From the NCBI RefSeq assembly GCF_014356525.2, contig NC_052514.1, positions 1,278,471-1,342,470 of the forward strand: a stretch of 64,000 nt of DNA, read 5' to 3'. The position numbers and the translations under genes were made by a program. The notes under the pieces were generated by a model that had not been told where the DNA came from, made no database searches, and worked only from the letters and a program-made list of their open reading frames with translations. Origin of the DNA: Nilaparvata lugens. Lineage: Eukaryota > Arthropoda > Insecta > Hemiptera > Delphacidae. This document shows positions 45,453-54,480 of this stretch, piece after piece (the first letter of the stretch is position 1; every line of letters starts with the position of its first letter).

Positions 45453-46400
45453 CAAAGAAACACTAATTATTCATCAAAATATACGCAGTCTGCGAAGTAA
45501 TTTCGATTTATTCTTAGTGCAAATGAGGAAATTAAAAAACAACCCGCTAATAATAGCTAATAATAGTCTTGACAGAAATATGGATACTAGAGAATGAAAT
45601 AGACTTATATCATATAGAGGGCTATTCCGTACATGGTAATTTAATCATAACTACAGAGCAGGAGGAACTTTGGTTTATATAGCAGTGAGATAACGTTCAA
45701 AACAAAGACAATAGTTTTTATTTCAGCGGACTGTGTACATATATCTTGTTCATATAATAATTTTGAATTTCAGTTGTTGGCTGCTTACAGGTTGCAATCA
45801 AACTCACCCAAAATATTTCTTAACGAATTAACCTTGTACTTAGAAGAAATATTTAATATTAACGAAAACAATGAGGTCCCTTTCTTTTTCACGGGAGATA
45901 TAAATATAGATCTTTTTCAGAACACCAGAATTATTGACGATTACAAATATCTAATGAATAGTTTTGGATTGAATCACTCAATACTGATTACACTCATAGG
46001 TCCCGATTTTCCAACTCTTTAATAGATCATCTTTACTTAAAATCCGGCAAAAATAGAACAGAACTGAATAAAATTAATCTAATTCCAGAAATACTACATT
46101 TAGATATAACTGATCACAGTACAATCACTTAGAGTTGAAGGATTGAAGAGATCCAACGAAGAAGCAGATACAAATTATAAAAAAATGCCTAATCAATTAC
46201 CGGAAGTTGAATAATATTATTCATCGCGATATTGGGATAGAGAAATACCAGCAGTATCGGTTGATGAGGGATGGGAAAATTCATTGACATTTTAAAAAGC
46301 GCTATCAAAGATTCACAAGAAAATCTTCTTTTGAAAAATAACTTGACACAGAAATATAGGTCGCCATGGATAAATAGTTATCTGATCAAGCAAATAAACT
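45433..46400 (+). pseudogene. ORF2 endonuclease remnant
   Basis: The ORF2 ATG at 45433 lies inside the end of ORF1. It encodes an APE-type endonuclease start (IIHQNIRSLRSNFDLFLVQM). The frame is broken at 45546-45565 by a 10-bp tandem duplication (GCTAATAATA twice); just after it, another frame continues with the conserved glutamate block (LTEIW). A second shift follows near 45650, after which RAGGTLVYIA is readable. Later, 45774-46022 gives FFFTGDINIDLF, the GDxN block, and then DITDHSTIT with the Asp-His pair (46110). After the N gap, 46501-46558 may continue it. There is no RT domain. Confidence 0.75.
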
Positions 46401-46500
46401 NNNNNNNNNNNNNNNNNNNNNNNNNNNNNNNNNNNNNNNNNNNNNNNNNNNNNNNNNNNNNNNNNNNNNNNNNNNNNNNNNNNNNNNNNNNNNNNNNNNN
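46401..46500. other. Assembly gap (100 N)
   Basis: Exactly 100 N, a placeholder. It falls inside the plus-strand retroelement, close to the insertion point of the CR1-group element. Confidence 0.99.
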
Positions 46501-46748
46501 ATCTGGTAATTTTTGTGAAACGCAGCTTTATAAGAAGAGAATGAATAGAAATATTTTAGAATAGAATAGAATAGTTTATTCTCTGCATTTACATATTGTA
46601 TCAAATATGTTTCACAGTCGTCATACATAATAGACTATATAAAATTTCAATTTCATGAGAATTTACAAATTTAAATGTAAGATAACGTAATAAATACATT
46701 TATACATATGTGATGTGAATACCATCGTAAATAATCGCAAATAACATT

Positions 46749-49679
46749 TTAAGCACCTCTCTGATCAAAAAGTTCCACCACACTGTAAAAACACATTTCT
46801 ATTAGCCAGTTCTTCAATTTATTCTTAAACAAAACTTTGGATTCAATTGTAGATAATATAGGTGGGAGAGAATTCAATATTTTTCTGCTCATGTGATCAG
46901 GACTACTTTGGAAAAACGAAGTTCTATGTACATCCAGTCTTAGAGCATTCCTAGACCTCGTGTTGTAGCTATGAATGTCCGATCCTCTAGCCCAGGAAGC
47001 TCTATGTTTAAATCCATGTAGTGCAGCCTCGAGTATGTATAGACAGGGAAGAGTGAGAATTCTGGCGCTTTGGAACAGGGGCCTACAAGGGGTTCTGGGA
47101 GGTTTCCCAAGCATCATCCTGACTACTCGCTTTTGTGATCTGAATACTCTGCCGAGTCCAGTTGAAGAGCCCCAGAATATCAAGCCGTATGTCAGTAGAG
47201 GTTGGAAGTATCCATAATAAGCCGCGAACACTACGCTCTTGTTCATATTCAACGTTAATCTTGAGATAGCAAATGTCGCTCTGCTCAGTCGTTTCACAAC
47301 TTCGTCAACATGATTGTTCCACCTCAAACAAGCATCAACCTCAATTCCCAGAAAGCCACAAGCACCTTTGTGTTTGATTTCTTTCGAATCCATCTTGAAA
47401 TCCAGTAAATTAGGGAATGCAGGGCGGTTGGAATCATTAATTATTGAAAAATTGACAAAACAGGTCTTCTCCACGTTGACTTTGAGTCTGTTTGCCCTGC
47501 ACCAATTCTCGATGCTTTCTATGACGAGCTCTCCCTGCCTTAGAAGTTGCTGCAGATTATTTCCGACAACAAGAAAGTTCGCATCATCTGCAAATAGAAC
47601 ACTACTGGCAACAGGTACATTACTGGGTAAATCATTTATAAACAATGAAAATAATACAGGACCGAGAACTGTCCCCTGTGGTACTCCTCTCTTTATCTGG
47701 CAAGCTTTCGATCTGTATTTATGATTCACTATTTTCTGTTTTGTGTCTTCAATTTCTACAATCTGCAATCTATCCGTTGTGAATGATTTCAGCCATTTTA
47801 GTGCTGAACCTCTAAAACCATAATGTCGCAACTTCTCTATCAAAATATCGTGCTCAATACTATCGAATGCTCGTTGGAAATCGATAAAGAAACCCAAAGC
47901 CTTTTTTTCAGTATCCAGTGACTTGTATATTCGGCAAAGGAAGTTATTAATGGCATCGATAGTCGACTTTCCGTGTCGAAACCCGAACTGACTTGAAGAG
48001 AGAATTGCATTTACTTCAAGGTGCTCTGCAACGGTTGTTATAGCCAATTTCTCATACAACTTAGCAAATGAGCTCGTGACTGATATTGGTCGAAAGTTGC
48101 TTACTTCTGAAGTGGATCCTTTTTTATGAACTGGAATAACTTTCCCCACCTTCAATTGACAAGGAAACGTTCCTGAGCTGAATGATAAATTGATAAGCTT
48201 TGTTGTTATACTTCTTATTGGCTCGAAACACTCCTTCAATATACTGCTTGGAATATCATCCACTCCACTCGACATTTTGCTCTTGACATTTTTCAAGGCT
48301 GAAGAAACCTCCTCCTCTGAAAATTTAGGAAATCTATCTAAGGTGGCGCCTACGTACATACGATTTGATAGCAAAGGCTTGAACGATAAGTTTGAGTGCG
48401 TAGTTTGATCGGCAACATTTATGAAATACTCATTTATCCTATCTGGTATGAGATCAATCGAGCAGACTTCGACACCATTAATAGTTTTAGGATAATTCTT
48501 TTTCACGGTGTTTGCGACCGTCTCCATTTTTATTAACTTCCAAATTAGTTTCGATTTATTTTCTGACGACGCAAACACTCTTTCTGCATACGCTTGCCTT
48601 GATGAAACAATTAAATGTCTTATAAGCCGCGACATGTCCTTCAGCCTATCCTTGTATGTTATTTCGGTTGGAAATTTTCTCGCAAGAAGTATAAGATCTC
48701 TTTTAGCTTCACAAATGAACTCTAATAGCGGTGAAGTCCACTTTATTTTCTTATTGTCATTTTTCTTCTTCCGATAAACAATTGGGAACGATTCACTAAA
48801 TGCTCGACAATATACGCTCAAGAAATTATTGAATTTTTCATCAACCGAATTTCCACTATTAAACACCATTGACCAGTCTACTTCAGCAAGTCGTCTTAGA
48901 AATTTTAGTTTCGCATTTCCTGAATAAAATCGTGATGAGAAAAGGTGTCCATCATTACCATCCGTGTTTGCCAATTTATAGTTTACAACTTGAGCACAAT
49001 GGTCGGAAAGTCCTAATTCTATTACATCTACATATTTAGTCTCAATCATTGGCGTCACGAAACAATTATCAATCAACGTTGAGGATGTCTCTGTTATTCT
49101 TGTGCAACTCTTAACCAATCCTCTTAGACCGTATGCCTCAAATAAAGATTCCAGTGTCTTTCTTCTATTTGAATCCACCATGAAGTCTACGTTGAAATCA
49201 CCGAGCACTATACAGCTCTCAAATCTATTTGTAATTTTTGAGAGAATTTCCTCCAGTTTGTCAGTAAAATTTTTGTAATCATTATTGGGCGGTCTATATA
49301 TACATACAATCGCACATTTTGTGTGCACTGCCACTGCCACTTCAAAATCATTGCCCTCTGCCTGTTTAATATCTAGTTTATTAGCCAGTATGCCTTCTCT
49401 TGCATAAATTGCCACTCCGCCCCCTTGTCTATCGGTCCTATTTTTTGATGAAATGAGGTTAAAATTACTAATGTTCACTGAGTTATCATTCTGAAGCCAG
49501 GTTTCTGATAGGCACAAAAAGTCAATTCGGGTTTTTTTATCATTTTTCTTTATATTTTCAAGTTGAATTGCTAGTTCGTCTGTCTTGTTTTTTAAACTTC
49601 TAATATTATAATGGACTAAATTGAAGAGATTATCTTTTTTATCTTGTTTTAGTTTTTCTGAAGTTTTTACGTAAATCAA
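46749..49679 (-). CDS. ORF2: APE endonuclease and reverse transcriptase
   Basis: Open for 976 codons counted from a TTG at 49679. The frame is open back to 49718 but has no ATG before codon 167, so the true beginning must come from recoding or non-AUG start. Endonuclease about residues 20-235: N25 (HYNIRS), E59 (CLSETWL), RQGGGVAIYA, Y128 (IYRPP), D161/N163 (LGDFNVDF), S225-D226-H227. Linker to about 450. RT about 460-770: KMSSGVDDIPSSI, VIPVHKKGS, NFRPISV, QFGFRHGKST, D600 (FFIDFQRAFD), RGVPQGTVLGPVLFSLFINDL, and F696-A-D-D699. The C-terminal part (YNTRSRN, then NSLPP and FKNKLKNWL) is typical of CR1/Daphne/L2-like elements. No RNase H. All catalytic residues checked are present. The product would nick target DNA and prime reverse transcription of the element RNA in the nucleus. 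Confidence 0.92.
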   Translation of the reverse strand: MIYVKTSEKLKQDKKDNLFNLVHYNIRSLKNKTDELAIQLENIKKNDKKTRIDFLCLSETWLQNDNSVNISNFNLISSKNRTDRQGGGVAIYAREGILANKLDIKQAEGNDFEVAVAVHTKCAIVCIYRPPNNDYKNFTDKLEEILSKITNRFESCIVLGDFNVDFMVDSNRRKTLESLFEAYGLRGLVKSCTRITETSSTLIDNCFVTPMIETKYVDVIELGLSDHCAQVVNYKLANTDGNDGHLFSSRFYSGNAKLKFLRRLAEVDWSMVFNSGNSVDEKFNNFLSVYCRAFSESFPIVYRKKKNDNKKIKWTSPLLEFICEAKRDLILLARKFPTEITYKDRLKDMSRLIRHLIVSSRQAYAERVFASSENKSKLIWKLIKMETVANTVKKNYPKTINGVEVCSIDLIPDRINEYFINVADQTTHSNLSFKPLLSNRMYVGATLDRFPKFSEEEVSSALKNVKSKMSSGVDDIPSSILKECFEPIRSITTKLINLSFSSGTFPCQLKVGKVIPVHKKGSTSEVSNFRPISVTSSFAKLYEKLAITTVAEHLEVNAILSSSQFGFRHGKSTIDAINNFLCRIYKSLDTEKKALGFFIDFQRAFDSIEHDILIEKLRHYGFRGSALKWLKSFTTDRLQIVEIEDTKQKIVNHKYRSKACQIKRGVPQGTVLGPVLFSLFINDLPSNVPVASSVLFADDANFLVVGNNLQQLLRQGELVIESIENWCRANRLKVNVEKTCFVNFSIINDSNRPAFPNLLDFKMDSKEIKHKGACGFLGIEVDACLRWNNHVDEVVKRLSRATFAISRLTLNMNKSVVFAAYYGYFQPLLTYGLIFWGSSTGLGRVFRSQKRVVRMMLGKPPRTPCRPLFQSARILTLPCLYILEAALHGFKHRASWARGSDIHSYNTRSRNALRLDVHRTSFFQSSPDHMSRKILNSLPPILSTIESKVLFKNKLKNWLIEMCFYSVVELFDQRGA

Positions 49680-51217
49680 ATTGCTATTGATGCTACCGGT
49701 CCTTTCTCTAAAAAACTTTTAATGTTTCTTGTGCCTCTATTTTCCACAACTGGAATCTCCATTTCCCCACTCTGGTTAGTTTCCGTCACTTTCATACTCT
49801 GTGACACACTCATCCGCTCGTAAATAATGTCTGGAGTATCTACTGTTACTTGTCTCGGTTTCATTATTATATCTTTTAGTCTTCTAGCGATTACTGATTT
49901 ACCCCTCCTGTTCAAGTGTAGTCCGTGACGTGTATGTTCACAAGCTTTCAGATTCCACATATCTAGTACTGTCGCTTTATTACGTGCGATATTCTTTAAT
50001 CCTGCATTGATATTTTTAATTGTAGAATTAATGGTCGATGAATTGGGCAAATCATATCGATATGGAATTGTTCCGATGACGATATTTGTTTTTACTGACA
50101 GAGCAAGAAGTCTACATATTTGCTGTCGAAATGCTCTATTATAATTTTCATCCCAATTCAAATTCACGTCGTTTGTACCCCCTATAATTATCACCAAGTC
50201 ATTGTCGTTCAGATTAGCCACCTCCTTGCTTCTCAGAACTGCATCCACTATCTGTGAAATTTTCGCACCCCCAAGCACGAAACCAGACACCAAGAAATTG
50301 TTTGTCAACGTATTGTTCAAATATGTTGCCTGATCACGGCCTTGGCTATCCGAGAAAATAAGCACTTTTCTTTTCCAATCTTGCGTTTCATTAATTTTAT
50401 GGTCTGAATTCTTGAGTTCCCAATTGCGCTTGTTTTTAAGTTCATCGACTCGATTGGTGAAACTTGATACAATATCTCTCAATTTATAGTTTTCTTCCAT
50501 TACAGTATTTATTCTGTCGTAATTTTTCCTTATCTCGAGTTCCATTTCTTGAATTTCTCTATGGAGAGAATTATTATTATCATTTAAAATTTTTATTGTT
50601 TGCTCTCGGATACCAACTATTTCTAAACTATCACAATCTGCCTTGCATTTACTAGTCGTCAGTCTGTAAGATGTTTCGGTTTGCGTATTAACACTTTGAG
50701 AACTTGTATCCAGTTCAGTTTGCGTTCCTACATCATTATTGTTTAGAGATAAACTACTATCAAGTATTTTCATTTCCTTGATCTCCTCAATGAGTGCATC
50801 TCTTTGAGAGAGTAACTCATCTATGCGCGCAGTGAGTTCCTCCTTCTCTTTGAGTATCAAATCGTCTGTTTGACATTCTGCGTCATTTAGCTTACTCTTT
50901 TGTCTACTATTTAATTTGGAGTCGAGTGACAATCTTTGTGTACTGTTTACTACTTTGTCTAGTTGCTCAATTAACCTCCCTTTTGCCTGAACATTTGTGA
51001 AATTCGTTGGGACCGGGGGTACTGTATGCTTAACATGCTTCACACTTATTTTTACTTTATCAAGCATTGCGTCGGTTGTAATGGAACCTGAACAACCCTT
51101 ACTACTGCATTTCCACACCACGTCACCGTTAATCAGCGGATGACTTTTTCTGTAGCATTGATTTCCATAATAAACTCCTAATCCATTCCTAGAATTTTTG
51201 TACGTTAATATTGTCAT
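49676..51217 (-). CDS. ORF1: FLYWCH-like finger, coiled coils, SGNH esterase
   Basis: 513 aa from an ATG at 51217. Residues about 3-66 look like a FLYWCH zinc finger (YKNSRNGLGVYYGNQCY, W35-K-C37, C42, H61-V-K-H64). Residues 120-150 and 205-265 are heptad-rich, probably coiled coils, which would give trimer or dimer assembly. Between them lie TQT motifs (165-167 and 178-180; a weaker CQT at 115-117). Residues about 283-452 are an SGNH/GDSL hydrolase: S291 (FSDSQGRD), G316-G317, N349 (IIGGTND) and H434 (HGLHLNRRGK). The aspartate usually three before the catalytic His is H431 here. CR1 and L2 ORF1 proteins with esterase domains are known; the FLYWCH-like head is less familiar to me. The tail (about 460-513) is Ser/Thr-rich. 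It ends in TGA at 49676-49678, overlapping ORF2. Expected role: binding element RNA in the RNP; the esterase may act on membranes or acyl groups. Confidence 0.85.
   Translation of the reverse strand: MTILTYKNSRNGLGVYYGNQCYRKSHPLINGDVVWKCSSKGCSGSITTDAMLDKVKISVKHVKHTVPPVPTNFTNVQAKGRLIEQLDKVVNSTQRLSLDSKLNSRQKSKLNDAECQTDDLILKEKEELTARIDELLSQRDALIEEIKEMKILDSSLSLNNNDVGTQTELDTSSQSVNTQTETSYRLTTSKCKADCDSLEIVGIREQTIKILNDNNNSLHREIQEMELEIRKNYDRINTVMEENYKLRDIVSSFTNRVDELKNKRNWELKNSDHKINETQDWKRKVLIFSDSQGRDQATYLNNTLTNNFLVSGFVLGGAKISQIVDAVLRSKEVANLNDNDLVIIIGGTNDVNLNWDENYNRAFRQQICRLLALSVKTNIVIGTIPYRYDLPNSSTINSTIKNINAGLKNIARNKATVLDMWNLKACEHTRHGLHLNRRGKSVIARRLKDIIMKPRQVTVDTPDIIYERMSVSQSMKVTETNQSGEMEIPVVENRGTRNIKSFLEKGPVASIAI
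49709..49715 (-). promoter_or_regulatory. Putative -1 frameshift slippery site T TTT TTA
   Basis: In the ORF1 frame the codons are AGT TTT TTA, so the heptamer U UUU UUA is in the correct phase for -1 slippage. The ORF2 frame is -1 relative to ORF1 and opens at 49718, directly after a TAA (49719-49721). ORF1 ends 31 nt after the heptamer. A short ACCGGT-containing stretch lies 6-15 nt downstream, but no strong stem or pseudoknot is obvious. Confidence 0.6.
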
Positions 51218-51300
51218 GATAGTTTATAGGGTTTTATAAAAATTGAAAAAATCGTGAGTTATTTTGGGTGTAGTCTAATAGCTGCGATATTTTTTTAGCG

Positions 51301-52920
51301 AGGACATTTATTTATAAATCGGTGAATAAGGATAGCGAAGATAAATAGGGTGAGAAAAGATATAGATAATATCTCTGGAGATGTGATAATCTAGTTGCAA
51401 TTTAAAAATTTATAATTAATAATTATTAAACTGCCGAAATAGTAAATTTGAGTGAGTTGATCTACAAAACTTCTAATATATTATTATTTAATATTATGAT
51501 ATGCTATATTCTATTTAAACTTTAATCAATAATTCTCTATTCAATATTTTACCAGTCAGAAGATTTCTTCTCAAATAAAATTATATTTCAATTACTCTAG
51601 TCAGGCTCACTTTCAAACAGTGTATGAAAATCACAGCACATGTAGAGTCGCGCGTGCTCTGTCCATCAGCAGACCAAGCCCGACTAAACAAATCCAGAGC
51701 AAAGTTGTGCTGAGTTTACATTGAAATTCACCCAAGCACAATATTTGCAAGGACTACTGATACTCACAAAAAATGACAATTCGCCTCACAACCAAAAATG
51801 TACACAACCCAGTTGGTTGAAATAAGTTTATTTAATGAGTGAAAGCCGAAAATCAAGTGAGAAGAAAGTCTGACAAATTTGTACTCTATCACGTGAAAAA
51901 GACTGAACTAGCAGAAAGACTAGAAAAACAGTCAAAACTATTGAAATAAATAATTAAAACGATTAGAAATGAATTGAAATTAAAGTAGTATAATCACTCA
52001 CTTATATTGTTTTGAATTATTATAGTCCTTGTTTTAGATAATAAACTTTTAAAAAGAAGAGGAAAGATAGAAAAAGTAGAAACGAAGAACTTTGAGTAAA
52101 GACAAAAATTATGAAGCTCAATTTAGTAAAAGGAAAATTTATGGAACGTTCTTTGAATACAATTATTACTTAATTTGGTTTTTATAATAGAAATGTAGTA
52201 AAGTATTAAATTGTTTAGCAAAAGAAAAAATTTATGGAACGCACAGTGTTCTAGAATAAATTTGAAGTTACTGTACTTAATTTAAGTTATAATTGAAAAG
52301 CAAATAGAAATGCAGCAAGAAGAAAGGGAATCGAGAAAAAGGAAAAAATGCTCTATTTGAGAGAACCTGTTATCTTTAGAGTTCGTACCAATATCAATCA
52401 GAACCAGTCGTTCAACGATTCTTATCAAGACGATAAAGGCACATCCGAAAAACAAACTAGTGATAAAGTAATAATATACTGTAAGGTAAATTTTAAAATT
52501 CTCTATCGGTCAACCTGTCTTCAAAAATCCCATCACTCGCTCAAAAATTCCAACCTCCAATTCCGATCAAGATACAATACATAGACATATAATAAATTAC
52601 TTACAGTTTCCAGGATCAAAATATCAAAGCACACTAAGAAGTAACACTTGAATAAAAACGCTAATACCCTTTTGGATACATGAAAATCACATTTATCGAA
52701 AGAAAACACCATTAATTGGAGACACGATTTCACCACCAACTTCTCACTACAGGCAGGCCTGCCAACCCTCTATAGCATTGAGCTAACACAGACTTAGAAA
52801 ATAGCTGGAGTTAGCGAATAGCTCGACTGAGCCAGCTAACTCCAACATTGTGAATACACCTTATATCTTAGTAAATTCCATCTGAGACCTCTATTTTCTC
52901 ATTTTTATGATTGGAAACGT
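51301..52920. other. Noncoding; may include the CR1 element 5' UTR
   Basis: AT-rich. The GC-richer stretch at 51600-51720 (GAGTCGCGCGTGCTCTGTCC) could be the 5' UTR or promoter of the minus-strand element, since non-LTR elements carry internal promoters. No RT-coding continuation of the plus-strand element is seen here. A small 'agctaactcca' repeat lies at 52800-52850. The open frames here have no recognisable domain. Confidence 0.4.
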
Positions 52921-52924
52921 TTTT

Positions 52925-53166
52925 CCTTGACGAATAATGGACATTGATATGTCCAAAGCTCCGCCAATTTACGTAGATGCATAACAATATAATTATATAT
53001 AGTTATTATATTACAAATTACTTGTCCATATCATATACAGTTCAATAATTATTTTCTTAGTCTATATTATGTAAATTTTGCTGTATTGTAAGCTATTGTA
53101 TATAAGTGTATAAGCCAGTATATATTGTAATCTACATAAATAAAGTACTCAATCAATCAATCAATT
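52925..53166 (+). mobile_element. LINE/SINE 3' end, family J, copy 3
   Basis: Same as 18186-18476: ATATGTCCAAAGCTCCGCCA to AATAAAGTACTCAATCAATC with a TCAA tail. Confidence 0.65.
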
Positions 53167-53627
53167 ACAAGTGACTATTCTCAAATACAATTAATACTTT
53201 CTCAAATAAAATTGGAAAAGGTGTAGAGCTAAAAGAACTAGAACTAGAACTAAAAGAACTAGTCTAGAGTTGAAGTCTAAAATCCCGAGCTCGGAAACCG
53301 GCCCTAAGATCTTCAGTAGCAATTGAATGAGTCATGCGGTCATTGAACGATACTTCACGGAATCAACAAAATCTTCAAGATTTACCAAATTCAAATGAAT
53401 CATCTCCTAGATTTGAATGAGTCATAGCTTGAACATCCATGTGACGTCACTGTGGCTATACAAAAGGCCAGATTTTTAACTGTAGTGAATTTCAGTTAAA
53501 TCTGTCAGCATTCCTTGAGAATAGCATCATTGCTTCTCATTCAATCAATGCTGACAGTTTGAAGTGAATCTGAGTATAGCTTTCATAGAGGTATCTGGCT
53601 CGCGAGTTTCCAGGAAATCTGGGACAT
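53167..53627. other. Noncoding; weak inverted repeat
   Basis: AACTAGAACTAAAAG duplications at 53225-53265. AATCTGTCAGCATT (53500) and AATGCTGACAGTTTGAAGTG (53547) are partly mirrored, a short foldback. No gene. Confidence 0.4.
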
Positions 53628-54000
53628 TATAGTGAGGTCCACGTTATAATGGCAGTGGAGAAAGATAGGAGAATAACGTTGCCAATCCTGTCTTGTCAAT
53701 GCCTTCTATATACGGTAGCTGATACAGGTTTGTTGATGTAATATTAACTGTTCATTCTCGTTTAAAATAATCAATTATATTGTACTAAGCGAGAAATTAT
53801 ATTTTTCATTTATTTCATGATGAATTTTCATAATCAAGATGAAATATTTTGTTAATTGTCAATTCCACATTGTTAAAAGACGGTCTGGCTACAGAGCAAA
53901 GCGAGAAAGAGATAGCACTATCCGCTTTGTTGAATGATAGACAAGGATAGCTATACCATTGCTAATCAAACACTGCCATTATAACGTGGACCTCACTATA
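53628..54000 (+). mobile_element. MITE family M, complete copy
   Basis: 373 bp with consensus-like TIRs at both ends (TATAGTGAGGTCCACGTTAT and its complement). The cleanest copy in the window. Confidence 0.9.
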
Positions 54001-54480
54001 GAAACTGAACGTGAAACATGTGAGCTGTCACCCTTCCAACAGGAGAACCGAGAGTGGAGAGTACATAACTGATCTTAAAGCGGTTTGATTTGACCCTGAT
54101 CACCGAATCAACTACAGTATTCCACTTTAATTCTAAGCAATAAACCATGATAACTGCACTTTTAATGATGGATTCTCACACATCAGTATCAGTGTGTATC
54201 GCTCGGCCGGGTTCAGTGGAAATAGTTTCATTAAAACTCATGGAATTAATATTCTCAATTTACCGGAAACATGCACTGATAATGGATATATGGGACTTTT
54301 TGTCCTCAGCAAATCTCTACCTTTTATTCAATATAATCTTCAATTTCATTTCCTTTACAAACAACTCAATAGGCTCATCACTTTTATTGCTGCCATGTCT
54401 TTAGACTACTATCCTATTATATTAAGAGAGCAATTTCTGTATATCTGTTTATATTTTTATATCTGGTTTTCTGGTTATTT
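54001..54480. other. Noncoding; partial foldback
   Basis: About 54147-54290 resembles the palindrome core at 36660-36800 and 57540-57740: 'gattctcacacatcagtat', then 'ttaaaactcatgg' and 'accgg' motifs. The frames here follow that repeat. Confidence 0.45.

Larger units (their letters stand above)
44861..46558 (+). mobile_element. 5' half of a plus-strand non-LTR retrotransposon
   Basis: An ORF1 remnant and a broken endonuclease in order, cut by an N gap and then by the 3' end of the CR1-group element at about 46556. No RT half is seen on the far side of that element, so the downstream part is lost. The left end is also truncated: the ORF1 frame runs into a stop just upstream of 44861. Confidence 0.75.
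46555..51300 (-). mobile_element. CR1-group non-LTR retrotransposon, nearly intact
   Basis: Minus strand: ORF1 (51217-49676), a 43-nt overlap, ORF2 (to 46749), a roughly 190-base 3' UTR with AATAAA at 46575-46580, and a (TATTC)n tail at about 46555-46574. A short microsatellite tail, an ORF1 with an esterase domain, and an ORF2 without RNase H fit the CR1/L2 group. Both ORFs are open, so the copy is young. The right border (5' UTR) is not defined; GC-richer sequence at 51630-51720 might belong to it. Confidence 0.85.

Noticed and set aside
47314..47724. 136-codon plus-strand frame
   Set aside because: Antisense shadow of the RT in ORF2 of the CR1-group element.
52348..52584. Possible continuation of the plus-strand LINE after the inserted CR1 element
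   Set aside because: The frame has no RT motifs; nothing joins it to the endonuclease half.
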